A stretch of DNA of 45,680 nucleotides from Hyphomicrobiales bacterium (lineage in GTDB: Bacteria; Pseudomonadota; Alphaproteobacteria; Rhizobiales; Xanthobacteraceae), in assembly GCA_009377695.1 (NCBI GenBank), contig WHTP01000032.1, positions 1-45,680 on the forward strand. The letters are read 5' to 3'. The translations under genes were made by a program, and so were the position numbers. Below are positions 15,475-24,217 of this stretch, in pieces. The notes beneath the pieces were generated by a model that saw nothing but the letters and a program-made list of their open reading frames with translations, was not told the DNA's origin and made no database searches. Position 1 is the stretch's first letter, and each line of letters opens with the position of its first letter.

Positions 15475-15810
15475 CGTCGCGTATCCTCCCCTGATCAGAC
15501 GCGCGCGGTCGCGCCTGATGATTTCTCTCATTCGGCTGCCTCCGATTTTGAACTGGACGGCAGTCGTTTCATGTCCGCGGTCGGCAACCTGGCCGCGTCG
15601 AAAAATAATGGTAACATCGTGGCAACGCAGTCCGAATACGACTTTGGGCGAAATGCCCTGCGAATGTTTATGTGTGTGTGCACCGCACGCGCTTCTTGCT
15701 GCGGCGCGAAACAATCAGGGATCGATGCGGCGATGCGGACGACGGGCAGGCGCAACTCCTGTAGATTATTGGCGGCGCCCGGGTGCGAGACCTGATGCGA
15801 GGCCGGATTC
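15475..15810. promoter_or_regulatory. divergent intergenic region of symporter operon and response regulator
   Basis: 336 bases between divergent starts (15474 minus, 15811 plus). I see no gene. It should carry promoters for both units and is the natural place for the binding site of the response regulator, but I cannot point to a specific box with confidence. Confidence 0.5.
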
Positions 15811-16488
15811 GTGACTGAGTCAGCACAATATCGATTGCTGATCGCGGACGATCACCCGCTATTCCGGGGTGCATTACGCGAGGCGGTCGCCGGACTGTTC
15901 GAGCACGTCGACATTGCCGAAGCCGGATCATTCGACGAGGTCACCAAACTCCTGGAGAGCAACGGCGATGTCGATCTCATCCTGCTCGACCTTGCGATGC
16001 CCGGGGTGCGCGGATTTTCCGGTCTGATGTATCTGCGCGCGCAGTATCCCAGTGTGCCGGTGGTGGTTGTTTCGGCCAACGACGATCCCGCTGTCATTCG
16101 CCGCTGCATGGATTTTGGCGGCGCCGGCTTCATACCGAAGAAGCTCGGCGTCGAGGTCATCCGCACTGCCATCAGGCGAGTGCTCGAAGGTGGCGTCTGG
16201 ACGCCGCCCGACGTGGACCTGCTTGCCGGCGCGGATGCCGAGAGTGCAAAGCTTCTTGCGCGGCTGGCGTCATTGACGCCGCAGCAGGTGCGGGTGCTGA
16301 TGATGCTGTCGGGCGGCTTGCTCAACAAGCAGATCGCCTACGAGCTCGGCGTCTCCGAGGCGACGGTCAAGGCGCATGTCTCGGCGATCCTGCAAAAGCT
16401 CAACGTGGAAAGCCGCACCCAGGCGGTCATTACCGCCTCAAAGATTGAGCTCGGGCATTGGCCGCAGACGGCACTGCTGGACAATTGA
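15811..16488 (+). CDS. LuxR/NarL-type response regulator (225 aa)
   Basis: The receiver domain (residues 1-120) has the acidic pair D13/D14, phosphoacceptor D60 in LILLDLAMPG, S88 and K110. The C-terminal HTH (about 155-205) reads LTPQQVRVLMMLSGGLLNKQ followed by IAYELGVSEATVKAHVSAIL, a GerE-type helix-turn-helix. The GTG start has GAGGCCGG upstream. The gene is convergent with the SSF-type hybrid kinase (10 bases between stops) and divergent from the symporter operon. It corresponds in layout to CrbR, which activates acetate-use genes with CrbS. It probably controls the adjacent symporter. Confidence 0.88.
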   Translation: MTESAQYRLLIADDHPLFRGALREAVAGLFEHVDIAEAGSFDEVTKLLESNGDVDLILLDLAMPGVRGFSGLMYLRAQYPSVPVVVVSANDDPAVIRRCMDFGGAGFIPKKLGVEVIRTAIRRVLEGGVWTPPDVDLLAGADAESAKLLARLASLTPQQVRVLMMLSGGLLNKQIAYELGVSEATVKAHVSAILQKLNVESRTQAVITASKIELGHWPQTALLDN

Positions 16489-16497
16489 TCTCCAACG

Positions 16498-19400
16498 CTA
16501 TTCGGCCGCCACAGGGCCCTTGATCCGCACCTGTGTGAGGAGCGCACGTAGCGCTGCAGGCTTGACCGGCTTGTGGAGCAGCACGACGCCGTGCCGTTGC
16601 GCCGCTTCCCGAACGTCGGGGCTGCGGTCGGCCGTGATCAGGATGGCCGTGATGTCGGCGCCGTATCGCTTCCGCAATTCAGCGATGGCCTCGATACCGT
16701 TGCTTTGGTCGAGGTGGTAGTCAACCAGCAAGGCGCGGGGCGTGAAGCCGGTTTGGTCGAGCGACGTGATCGCCGCCGCAAGATCGGGAGCCTTGAGCAC
16801 GCGGCACCCCCAGCCGGTGAGGACCATCTCCATACCGTTGAGGATGGCGGCATCGTTGTCGATGCACACCACCTCGATGTCGTTGAGCTGCTTGCGATCG
16901 ACCTCCGCCGCGGTACGTCGTGGCTGGCGCAGCGGCACCGTCGACGCCTGCGGAACCTCGATCGAGAAATGCGAGCCCCGCTCGATCGTGGAGATGACCT
17001 CGAGCTTGTGATCAAGCACGCGCGCGATCCTCTCCACGATCGAAAGGCCGAGGCCGAGCCCGCGCGCCACCTTCGCGCCCTGATCGAGCCGATGAAATTC
17101 CTGGAAGATCGCCTGCTGCTTGGAGGCTGGAATACCGATCCCGGTATCGTAGACATCGATGCGCAGCAATCCGCCATGCCGCCGGCAGCCGACCAGCACG
17201 CGGCCTTCCAGCGTGTACTTGATCGCGTTCGACACGAGGTTTTGCAGCAGCCGGCGCAGCAGCCGGCGATCCGACTGCACTGCGAGCGAGCAGTGCATGA
17301 AATCGAGCCGTAAGCCTTTGCTGTGGGCAAGTGGAGTGAACTCGACCTCGAGCTGCCGCAGGATGTCATCGATCCGAACGCTCTGGAATTCCGGCTTCAT
17401 GGCACCGGTGTCGAGCCGCGAAATGTCGAGGAGAGCGCCGATGATCTCTTCGACCGCATCAAGGGAGGCATCGATGTTGCCGACGAGCTTCGATGCCTCG
17501 CCGCTGCCCTGGCGTTCGATCAGGCTGGTCACGTAGAGCCGTGCGGCGTTGAGCGGTTGCAGGATGTCATGGCTGGCCGCGGCGAGGAAGCGGGTCTTCG
17601 AGATGTTGGCCTGCTCGGCGCCGGCTTTCGCGCGCACCAGTTCCGTATTGAGATGGGTGAGCTCTTGGGTGCGTTCCCACACCCGCCGTTCCAGCGTTTC
17701 GTTGGCGCGCTCGAGCGCCTCGGCCGCCTTCACGCTCGGCGTGATGTCCGTGAAGGTCGTGACGATACCGCCGTCAGGCATGTGATTGGCGCGAACCTCC
17801 ATCACGAGGTCGCGGTCGGGAATCCGTTCGAGGAACGGCGTGTTCGATGAATCGTATTGCTTCAGGTGCTCCTGCACGAGTGCTTCGACGGTTTCCGCTT
17901 CGGGATGGTTGCGTTGCGCGTTGAAGCGCAGGATTTCATCGAGCGCAGTTCCAACCCGCGTAAGCTGCGGCGGAAGCGCGAGGATGTCGCCGAACTGCCT
18001 GTTCCAGCAGATCAGATGCAGGTCCTTGTTGAAGACCGCGATCCCCTGGCGGACGTGGTCGAGCGCGGTCTGGAGAATCTCGCGGTTGTAATGGATCGCC
18101 GCATGGGCATCATCGAGCAGCTTGAGCGCAGCCTTGGTCGAAACCGTGCGCTTGCGCAGCAGCAATGACAGCACCAGACGCGAGGACGCCGTGCCGATCG
18201 CCGAGGCGAGCAAATGCTCGGCATAGCGCATCAGCTGGAAGTCGGCATCGGCCTTTGGATAAAGCACAATGCCGCGGCTCGACGCATAGCTGTCGAAGCT
18301 CGTCCGCGTGCGTTCGTCACCAAGATAGCGGGCAACCGTCGTGCTTAGCTCCTCGATCGTCACCGATGGGCGCCACAGACGAAAACTCGGCGAGATCGGT
18401 GTCAGCTCAGAGGGGACGAACAGGTCGGCCTGCAGCCGTTCGATCGACGCCGGTTCGCGGCTGAGCGAGAAGGCGGCATAGGCGATGATGTTGAGGCCGA
18501 GGCTCCAGGCCACGCCATGCAGCAGCGGGGGCAATTCTAGGCCGAACAGCGCCTGCGGCCGAAGCCAGGCGAAGCCCCACGGCCCCTCGCTCAGCAAGGT
18601 GAAGGCGACGAGGCCCGCATCGGCAAAGCTCGGCAACAGCAGCGTGTAGGCCCACATCGCGATGCCGATGGTCATTCCGGCCATGGCGCCGCGCGACGTC
18701 GCGCGCTTCCAGAATAGGCCGCCGAAAAACGCTGGCGCGAGCTGTGCGATGGCGGCGAACGACAGGAGACCGATGGAGGCGAGTTGCGCCGCGCCGGCCG
18801 AGCGGTAGTAAAGGTACGCGAGCAGCAGGATGGCGACGATAGCGAGCCGGCGCACTATCAGCAGCAGGCGGCCGACGTCGGCCCCTTCCGTGATCAGCCG
18901 ATCGCGGCGCTTCAGCATCAGCGGCACGACGATGTCATTCGACACCATGATGGCCAGCGCGACCGATTCCACGATCACCATGGCAGTCGCGGCCGACAAC
19001 CCGCCGACGAAGGCCGCCAGTGTCATCAGGTCAGACCGGGCCGAAAGCGGCAGCGCCAGCACGTACATATCGCTGTCAACGCCGCGGGCGGAAAAGGTCA
19101 GCATGCCTGCGAGCGCGATCGGCAGGACGAACAGGTTGATCAGCACCAGATAGAGCGGGAACAGCCAGGCCGCGCGCTTGACCTCGCGTTCGTCGTGGTT
19201 CTCGACCACGGTGACGTGGAATTGCCGCGGCAGCAGCAGGATCGCGAACAGCGACAAGAGCGTCATCGCCGCGACGCTGCCGAACGGATACTCGCGGTTG
19301 ATGATTGCGGCGGTGTCGGGTTGCTGCATGGCCTGGGTGAACAGCGCAGCCGGTCCGTCAAACATCCAGAACGTGACGAAGATGCCGACCGCGAGAAAGG

Positions 19401-20019
19401 CGATGAGTTTCACCAGCGACTCGGCCGCGACTGCGAGCATCAGTCCGTCCTGGTGCTCGGTGGCGTCGATGTGGCGGGTACCGAACAGCACGGCGAACGC
19501 CGCCATCGATAGCGCTACGAACAGCGCAATGTCGCCGAACACGGGGATGGTTCCGGCGACCTCGGGCGGGACTTCGCCGATGATCGTTTCGAGCGATCCC
19601 GACACTGCTTTGAGCTGGAGCGCGATGTAGGGGATCGTGCTGATGATGGCGATGAGCGCGACTGTCGCCGCGACCGCCTGCGATTTGCCGTAACGGGCGG
19701 CGATGAAGTCGGCGATCGAGGTGATGTTCTGCGCCTTGGCGAGGCGCACGACGCGCATGATGAAGGGGTAGCAAAGGCCGACCATGAGGATCGGACCGAC
19801 ATAGATGGTCAGGAACTCGAAGCCGGTGCGGGTGGCGAGGCCGACCGAGCCGAAGAAGGTCCACGACGTGCAATAGATCGCGAGCGACAGCGGATAGATC
19901 AGGTGGCGGGAGCGGCCTTCCGGCCGGAACCGGCTCGCGCGGTCGCCATAGCTCGCGACAACGAACAGGAGTCCGATGTAGCCGAGCGCAACAGCGATGA
20001 CGACCCAGCCTTGCAGCAT
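16498..20019 (-). CDS. SSF-PAS-histidine kinase-receiver hybrid sensor (1173 aa)
   Basis: A CbrA/CrbS-type sensor. Residues about 1-520 form a sodium:solute-symporter-like membrane domain with 12 to 13 TM segments. A PAS-type domain follows (about 640-760), then a short coiled coil. The kinase core has H817 in AAASHDILQPLN, the N-box around N927 and N931, and G-boxes DTGIGIP (958-964) and GLGLGLSIVERI. The C-terminal receiver has D1054/D1056, phosphoacceptor D1100 in RALLVDYHL, and K1150. All catalytic residues are present. It is opposed to the response regulator gene and near a symporter. The SSF domain may sense or transport the ligand; that is inference. Confidence 0.9.
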   Translation of the reverse strand: MLQGWVVIAVALGYIGLLFVVASYGDRASRFRPEGRSRHLIYPLSLAIYCTSWTFFGSVGLATRTGFEFLTIYVGPILMVGLCYPFIMRVVRLAKAQNITSIADFIAARYGKSQAVAATVALIAIISTIPYIALQLKAVSGSLETIIGEVPPEVAGTIPVFGDIALFVALSMAAFAVLFGTRHIDATEHQDGLMLAVAAESLVKLIAFLAVGIFVTFWMFDGPAALFTQAMQQPDTAAIINREYPFGSVAAMTLLSLFAILLLPRQFHVTVVENHDEREVKRAAWLFPLYLVLINLFVLPIALAGMLTFSARGVDSDMYVLALPLSARSDLMTLAAFVGGLSAATAMVIVESVALAIMVSNDIVVPLMLKRRDRLITEGADVGRLLLIVRRLAIVAILLLAYLYYRSAGAAQLASIGLLSFAAIAQLAPAFFGGLFWKRATSRGAMAGMTIGIAMWAYTLLLPSFADAGLVAFTLLSEGPWGFAWLRPQALFGLELPPLLHGVAWSLGLNIIAYAAFSLSREPASIERLQADLFVPSELTPISPSFRLWRPSVTIEELSTTVARYLGDERTRTSFDSYASSRGIVLYPKADADFQLMRYAEHLLASAIGTASSRLVLSLLLRKRTVSTKAALKLLDDAHAAIHYNREILQTALDHVRQGIAVFNKDLHLICWNRQFGDILALPPQLTRVGTALDEILRFNAQRNHPEAETVEALVQEHLKQYDSSNTPFLERIPDRDLVMEVRANHMPDGGIVTTFTDITPSVKAAEALERANETLERRVWERTQELTHLNTELVRAKAGAEQANISKTRFLAAASHDILQPLNAARLYVTSLIERQGSGEASKLVGNIDASLDAVEEIIGALLDISRLDTGAMKPEFQSVRIDDILRQLEVEFTPLAHSKGLRLDFMHCSLAVQSDRRLLRRLLQNLVSNAIKYTLEGRVLVGCRRHGGLLRIDVYDTGIGIPASKQQAIFQEFHRLDQGAKVARGLGLGLSIVERIARVLDHKLEVISTIERGSHFSIEVPQASTVPLRQPRRTAAEVDRKQLNDIEVVCIDNDAAILNGMEMVLTGWGCRVLKAPDLAAAITSLDQTGFTPRALLVDYHLDQSNGIEAIAELRKRYGADITAILITADRSPDVREAAQRHGVVLLHKPVKPAALRALLTQVRIKGPVAAE

Positions 20020-20050
20020 GATCGATCCTGCGCCACCTTGGGGGCGCGAC

Positions 20051-20123
20051 CTAGTGGCGGTTCAGAAGTTCGCATCATTCTCGCGGTGGGTCCGACATGC
20101 GGACTTCTGAACCGCCACACTAG
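20051..20123. repeat. CTAG-bounded long palindrome, complete copy
   Basis: CTAGTGGCGGTTCAGAAG at the left is mirrored by CTTCTGAACCGCCACACTAG at the right; the left arm lacks two bases. It lies upstream of the sensor kinase gene and of the gene at 20174. It belongs to the same family as the copies at 7.3-7.5 kb. Confidence 0.85.
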
Positions 20124-20173
20124 CTGGCGTGATCTTACCGCATCAGCTACTGCCAGCGCGAGGTCCGGAGACG

Positions 20174-20800
20174 ATGGGATTCTTCGATATATTCCGCCGC
20201 GCGCCTGCGATCCAGGAGACGGGTGCGCTCGCCGATTTCATCGACAAGAACGCCGCCTTCCTGATCCAGAAGGGCATGTACGAATATTCGCGCGCCCGCG
20301 CCGGCCACTACGCCAAGGTGCTGATGAGCGAACCGGAGTTCCTCGAAGCGATCGAAAAGGCGCGCTGGCAGGGGTTTCCGCTCGGCCTTGCCATGGTCGG
20401 CGAGATGGTCGAGGGGGTGTTACGTCCGGCTGTGGGCGAGGAGCGCCGCGCCGGCCTTGATCAGCTCATCGCGTTGGTGCTGTCGGTGTTTGACCGCTAT
20501 CCCGTGCCGCTGTCACTTGGGGCGTCAGCGTGGGAAGAGGCTCGCGCGGATCTCGAAAGGCGTCTCGATCAGGTCGGTCTGCATCCGCCCAAATTCGTGA
20601 AGGACATTCCGATTCCACTGGCAGAAGCCTATTTCGAGTTGATGCCGATCCACGAACAGCTGCGCGCCCCAGATTTTCCCGCGATCCGCAATTATCTGCG
20701 GGTTTCGCTGATCAATATTCATGACGATCTGATCGGGCGTCTCGATGTGCCGGCCGTTGCGCAGTTGCTCCTGAGTGGCTCCTCGGTGACGCGCGATTAA
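20174..20800 (+). CDS. hypothetical protein (208 aa)
   Basis: The protein starts MGFFDIFRRAPAIQETGALA. It is helical and soluble, with KNAAFLIQKGMYEYSRARAG near residue 30 and a later region FVKDIPIPLAEAYFELMPIH. GGAG precedes the ATG at 20174. No catalytic motif is visible. Proteins of this pattern are conserved across Bradyrhizobium-type genomes as uncharacterised. It begins 50 bases after a palindromic repeat. Confidence 0.7.
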   Translation: MGFFDIFRRAPAIQETGALADFIDKNAAFLIQKGMYEYSRARAGHYAKVLMSEPEFLEAIEKARWQGFPLGLAMVGEMVEGVLRPAVGEERRAGLDQLIALVLSVFDRYPVPLSLGASAWEEARADLERRLDQVGLHPPKFVKDIPIPLAEAYFELMPIHEQLRAPDFPAIRNYLRVSLINIHDDLIGRLDVPAVAQLLLSGSSVTRD

Positions 20801-20837
20801 TGTTACCGCGCAATTCACCCCGTGGCGTGAGTGGGGA

Positions 20838-20881
20838 TTTCACCTTTCAGGTGGAGGATGCCGCCAAAATCAAAGGTGAAA
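20838..20881. promoter_or_regulatory. inverted repeat upstream of a secreted protein gene
   Basis: TTTCACCTTT (20838-20847) and AAAGGTGAAA (20872-20881) are perfect inverted copies with 24 bases between. The second arm overlaps the ribosome-binding region of the gene at 20895. It may be an operator or a leader hairpin. Confidence 0.45.
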
Positions 20882-20894
20882 AGGGCGGCGTTCC

Positions 20895-21419
20895 ATGGGC
20901 TTCAAGCCATCGCTCGCGATCGGTGTCGTGTGCAGCATGCTCGGCGCTGCTGCCACGGCGCATGCCCAATACGGTCCAGTGCTTGTTATTCCCGGCAAGC
21001 CGGGCGTTCCGGTCATCATCAACGGCTACGACGCCTCCTACACCATCGTCGAAGGCGACTGGGGCCTGGCGCGTCCCGGCCAGGTGACGCCCGACATCGT
21101 GGCCGGTCCGCTGATTACGCCCGCGCCTTATCACACCGGACCCTATTTCCCGTATCAGGGACGGCGTCCCGGATATGGTCGTCGCGAAATCGAGCCGCCG
21201 CCGGATCGGCGTCTACCGTCGCCCGCGCAGAGCTATCACCGCCAATGGGGCATTGAATCGCAGCCGCTGCCCGCCGATGTCGATCCGCCCGCGTATCCAC
21301 CGCCGGTGATCTCGGCATCGCCGATGGTCGAGGGGTGGGATCGTCGCTGGCGCCGCGATCACCACGACCGGCCGCGTCCGCGCCATCATCCACGTCCTCG
21401 GCTTCCACGCCGCCACTGA
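20895..21419 (+). CDS. secreted proline- and histidine-rich protein (174 aa)
   Basis: Signal peptide MGFKPSLAIGVVCSMLGAAATAHA (24 residues; cleavage before QYGPV). The mature part is Pro-, Tyr- and Arg-rich (PGKPGVPVIINGYDASYT, PPPDRRLPSPAQSYH) and ends in a His/Arg/Pro run (RPRPRHHPRPRLPRRH). No globular domain is recognisable. The tail could bind metals or anionic polymers. AAAGG lies before the ATG. It is followed by another small exported protein gene (21450). Both resemble short periplasmic proteins of Bradyrhizobium and Rhodopseudomonas. Confidence 0.65.
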   Translation: MGFKPSLAIGVVCSMLGAAATAHAQYGPVLVIPGKPGVPVIINGYDASYTIVEGDWGLARPGQVTPDIVAGPLITPAPYHTGPYFPYQGRRPGYGRREIEPPPDRRLPSPAQSYHRQWGIESQPLPADVDPPAYPPPVISASPMVEGWDRRWRRDHHDRPRPRHHPRPRLPRRH

Positions 21420-21449
21420 TCCATCCCAACCGACCATCGAGAGGCTCCG

Positions 21450-21803
21450 ATGCTCCGACCCACATTGTCCATTGCCGCCATCGCGATCGCGGGTGCTGCG
21501 AGTGTTTCCTCGCCGGCCAGCGCCGGTTCGCCCTGTTGCTGCGTCGCGTCCTGTGTCGCCGTGGCGCCGCCGGTCCTCGTCTACGAGCCCTATGAGATGC
21601 CCCGCATCTACATCGTTGATCAGGGCCCGGTTTATTCCGGCCCCGGCATCTACACCAATCCGACGGTCGTGCTGCCGCGGCGGATGCCGCGCTATCCCTA
21701 TGTTGGCCGCGACTATCTCAACGATCTGCCGCCCTATGTCGAGCCGTTGCGTGTGCGTGCGCAGTATGCGCTGCGGCGGCGGGCGGTCAGATATTACAAG
21801 TAG
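21450..21803 (+). CDS. small secreted protein (117 aa)
   Basis: Signal peptide MLRPTLSIAAIAIAGAASVSSPASA (cleavage near GS). The mature part starts with clustered cysteines (SPCCCVASC) and continues Tyr/Pro-rich (YEPYEMPRIYIVDQGPVYSG, PRYPYVGRDYLNDLPPY). It ends with a basic tail. GAGAGG precedes the ATG. This kind of Tyr/Pro-rich exported protein is common in this group and uncharacterised. It lies 30 bases after the preceding secreted protein gene and may be cotranscribed. Confidence 0.7.
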   Translation: MLRPTLSIAAIAIAGAASVSSPASAGSPCCCVASCVAVAPPVLVYEPYEMPRIYIVDQGPVYSGPGIYTNPTVVLPRRMPRYPYVGRDYLNDLPPYVEPLRVRAQYALRRRAVRYYK

Positions 21804-21812
21804 CAATCTGCG

Positions 21813-22640
21813 TCAGGCGAGGCGCCGGGTCGCGACGTAGAGCGCAAGCGCGGCGGCGTTCGATACGTTGAGCGATTTGATGCGACCGGGCAGGTCGAGC
21901 CGGCCGACATGATCGCAATTCTCGCGCGTGAGCTGGCGCAAGCCTTTTCCTTCCGCGCCGAGGATGAGGGCGAGAGGCGCGCGCAGCGGCACGTCGCCGA
22001 GGTCGACCTCGCCCGATGAGTCGAGTCCGACCAGCAGGTAGCCGCGCTCCTTCAACTCGGTCATCGCGCGCGCGAGGTTCTGCACGATAACAATCGGCAC
22101 ATATTCCAGCGCGCCGGAGGCGGCCTTGGCCAGTGCCCCGGTCGCCTCGGGGCTGTGGCGGGCGGTGGTGACCACCGCCGCGACATCGAAGCCGGCCGCC
22201 GTACGCAGGATCGCGCCCACGTTGTGCGGGTCGGTGATCTGGTCAAGCACCAGCACCGGGCCGCTGTCGGCAATGGCGGTGATCTCGGGCGAGGGCAGGG
22301 GCTCGGCTTCGAGGTAGAGGCCCTGGTGGACGGCGTCGGGCGCCAGTCGCTCGGCGATGGCCGCGGGCCGAACGATCTCGGGCGACGCCGTGATACCTTC
22401 CTCGGCCAGGCGGCGGGCGGCGTTTTCGGTGGCGACGAGGCGGCGGATCCTGCGGACCGGGTTCCCCAGCGCCGCTTTCACGGTGTGCCAGCCGTAGAGC
22501 ACGGACAGGTCGTCCGGTCGCAGGCTCTCGCGGCGGGCGCGCTCGAACCGCTCGCGCCGGTCGCGTTGCTCATGCGTCACGCCGGATTTCGGGCCCGGAC
22601 GGGCTCCCGGTTTCGGCCGTCCTGGGGGTCGATCGCGCAT
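21813..22640 (-). CDS. rlmB: 23S rRNA (guanosine-2'-O-)-methyltransferase RlmB
   Basis: A SpoU-family 2'-O-ribose methyltransferase, by family the enzyme that methylates G2251 of 23S rRNA. The substrate-binding domain covers about residues 45-115 (VLYGWHTVKAAL...). The SPOUT catalytic domain has motif 1 LDQITDPHNVGAILRTAAGF, motif 2 LALILGAEGKGLRQLTRENC and motif 3 IKSLNVSNAAALALYVATRR. All are intact, with the Arg of motif 1 and Asn of motif 3 present. The N-terminal 30 residues are basic and Pro-rich. tRNA-Tyr and tRNA-Gly follow divergently. Length (275 aa) is normal. Confidence 0.93.
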   Translation of the reverse strand: MRDRPPGRPKPGARPGPKSGVTHEQRDRRERFERARRESLRPDDLSVLYGWHTVKAALGNPVRRIRRLVATENAARRLAEEGITASPEIVRPAAIAERLAPDAVHQGLYLEAEPLPSPEITAIADSGPVLVLDQITDPHNVGAILRTAAGFDVAAVVTTARHSPEATGALAKAASGALEYVPIVIVQNLARAMTELKERGYLLVGLDSSGEVDLGDVPLRAPLALILGAEGKGLRQLTRENCDHVGRLDLPGRIKSLNVSNAAALALYVATRRLA

Positions 22641-22816
22641 TGACGGGTGATGCCTCCGGCCCGTCAGGTACCGGCGATGCTTCGCAACTGCAAGGCATGT
22701 GAAAATGCGCGCGTGCGGTTGACTTAGACGGGGTGCCTCCCCATAAAACGCCCCCGATTGTTGCCTGTCGGCCCTTCAACGAATATCTGAAGCCGGTACC
22801 GCAAGTGCAAGGAATT

Positions 22817-22902
22817 GGGGGAGTGTCCCGAGTGGCAAAGGGGGCGGACTGTAAATCCGCTGGCTTACGCCTTCGTAGGTTCGAGTCCTACCTCCCCCAC
22901 CA
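22817..22902 (+). tRNA. tRNA-Tyr(GTA)
   Basis: Acceptor stem GGGGGAG / CTCCCCC, discriminator A, encoded CCA. The anticodon arm is GCGGACTGTAAATCCGC with anticodon GTA. A long variable arm follows (TGGCTTACGCCTTCG), then the T-arm GTAGGTTCGAGTCCTAC. All features of a class II tyrosine tRNA are present. Confidence 0.96.
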
Positions 22903-23021
22903 GCCTTAGCACCTTTGGTGCGTCGGCTGGCAAGCCAGGCTCATTGCGAAGGCTGCCCGCCGAAGCGCCAGCGTAGGCGGGCGTGTTATGCAGACGTGTT
23001 ATTGTGTAGGCGCTAGCCGGC

Positions 23022-23095
23022 GCGGGTGTAGCTCAATGGTAGAGCAACAGCCTTCCAAGCTGATGACGAGGGTTCGATTCCCTTCACCCGCTCCA
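23022..23095 (+). tRNA. tRNA-Gly(TCC), host copy and integration site
   Basis: Acceptor stem GCGGGTG / CACCCGC, discriminator T, encoded CCA. Anticodon arm CAGCCTTCCAAGCTG, anticodon TCC, T-arm GAGGGTTCGATTCCCTT. Bases 23044-23095 of it are repeated exactly at 34651-34702, so this is the attB tRNA of the integrated element, kept intact after insertion. Confidence 0.96.
23044..23095. repeat. attL, 52-bp core repeat
   Basis: Identical to 34651-34702 from GCAACAGCC to the CCA of the tRNA. The base before and the base after differ between the two copies, so the exact identity block is 52 bases. This copy is within the intact tRNA gene. Confidence 0.92.
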
Positions 23096-23142
23096 ATCAT
23101 TTCAATGGCTTAGCGGTGTTAGCAAGGGAAGGGCGGCTGGTT

Positions 23143-23159
23143 GGCTAATGTCCGGCTAA
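23143..23159. repeat. paired GGCTAA repeat, candidate integrase arm site (left end)
   Basis: GGCTAATGTCCGGCTAA: GGCTAA at 23143 and 23154, 11 bp apart. The same spacing and consensus recur as two pairs beside attR. Confidence 0.6.
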
Positions 23160-23236
23160 CCAAAGCAAGATACGACTAGCTAGGCAAACCCACGCGAATC
23201 GGCCCAACTTGCGCGGGGCGGAGGGGCGCGACAGCG

Positions 23237-24217
23237 ATGGCACCGGCTGCAACGTGCGTCTATGAACTCACGATCGATGCCCTACGGAATAATTCACGTC
23301 TTCGAAAAGCGCTTCACATTATCGGGCCGATTGCAGGCACTGCGACCGCAGGCTTGCTCCAACTGGCCAGCAAATTTACGGTCGATTGGTGGAATGTAGG
23401 GCTAAATGTAGCGTCAGCGTGTACCGCGATATTCGTGGTGATCGTTGCCGTGCTTCTCGCTGTGACGGACAAAGGCGGCCCCGAAGCATTGAGAGAGGCG
23501 CACCTATCCGACGAACGCGCGCGTCGCCTTGAGAAAGAGAAAGAAGACATCTTCGTCGAGATCGACAAAGCGGCCGCAAAATTCGGCTCATTGACTACGC
23601 TCTATGCAACTTCGATTGCGCTGCGCGAACTCATCGAGCCCGTTCTTTCCGTCGGGCCGGGCGACAAGCTCGCACAGAGCGCTCGGTTGGCCGCAATGCT
23701 CGACATCTTGCTCACGAATAAGAAGGAGCTTTTCGGGATCATCGACGAGAGATGGAATTTTTCTGTCTACACATACGATGCCGAGCGCGACGAACTAATC
23801 TGCTCCGCCTGTCGTCGGCGTGATCGCGCAGACGAGGAGGCTGAGCACCGAGCTTGGCCTTCCGGAATTGGTCAGATAGGCCTGGCTTATCGAGATGGAC
23901 AAGAAGTGGTCGTCGGGGACGTGCAAAATCCCGATTTTGAAGCTTATTTTCGCGCGCCTCCAGGTCTTCACCGCCCTGATGACGGAGAAAGATACCGATC
24001 TATCGCAGCGATACCTATATCTACGGATGGAGGTCCACCGCGAGGCGTCGTAATCGGCACAAGCGATGTCCAAGGGAGATTTGTTCCATCGTCGGCGCGG
24101 CCACCACAGGACTGGGATACGGTAGAACCATTAAGGGTATTGGCAGGTATGTTAGTCATCCTTCTATCCGCGACAGAACTGCATGATCGTCTTGGAGGAC
24201 AAAATGGCGACCGCTGA
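23237..24217 (+). CDS. two-TM GAF-domain protein, candidate cargo (326 aa)
   Basis: Two TM segments (about residues 25-43, HIIGPIAGTATAGLLQLA; about 53-76, GLNVASACTAIFVVIVAVLL) are followed by a charged coiled-coil linker (85-115). A GAF-type sensory domain follows at about 165-310, with WNFSVYTYDAERDELICSAC, GIGQIGLAYRDGQEVVVGDV and SIAAIPISTDGG...GVVIGTSD. The polypeptide is thus anchored in the inner membrane with a cytoplasmic ligand-binding module. The next gene overlaps it by 14 bases. No kinase or output domain is present. It is not a phage structural or replication gene, so a host-benefit or anti-phage role is a reasonable hypothesis but is not demonstrated. Confidence 0.75.
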   Translation: MAPAATCVYELTIDALRNNSRLRKALHIIGPIAGTATAGLLQLASKFTVDWWNVGLNVASACTAIFVVIVAVLLAVTDKGGPEALREAHLSDERARRLEKEKEDIFVEIDKAAAKFGSLTTLYATSIALRELIEPVLSVGPGDKLAQSARLAAMLDILLTNKKELFGIIDERWNFSVYTYDAERDELICSACRRRDRADEEAEHRAWPSGIGQIGLAYRDGQEVVVGDVQNPDFEAYFRAPPGLHRPDDGERYRSIAAIPISTDGGPPRGVVIGTSDVQGRFVPSSARPPQDWDTVEPLRVLAGMLVILLSATELHDRLGGQNGDR

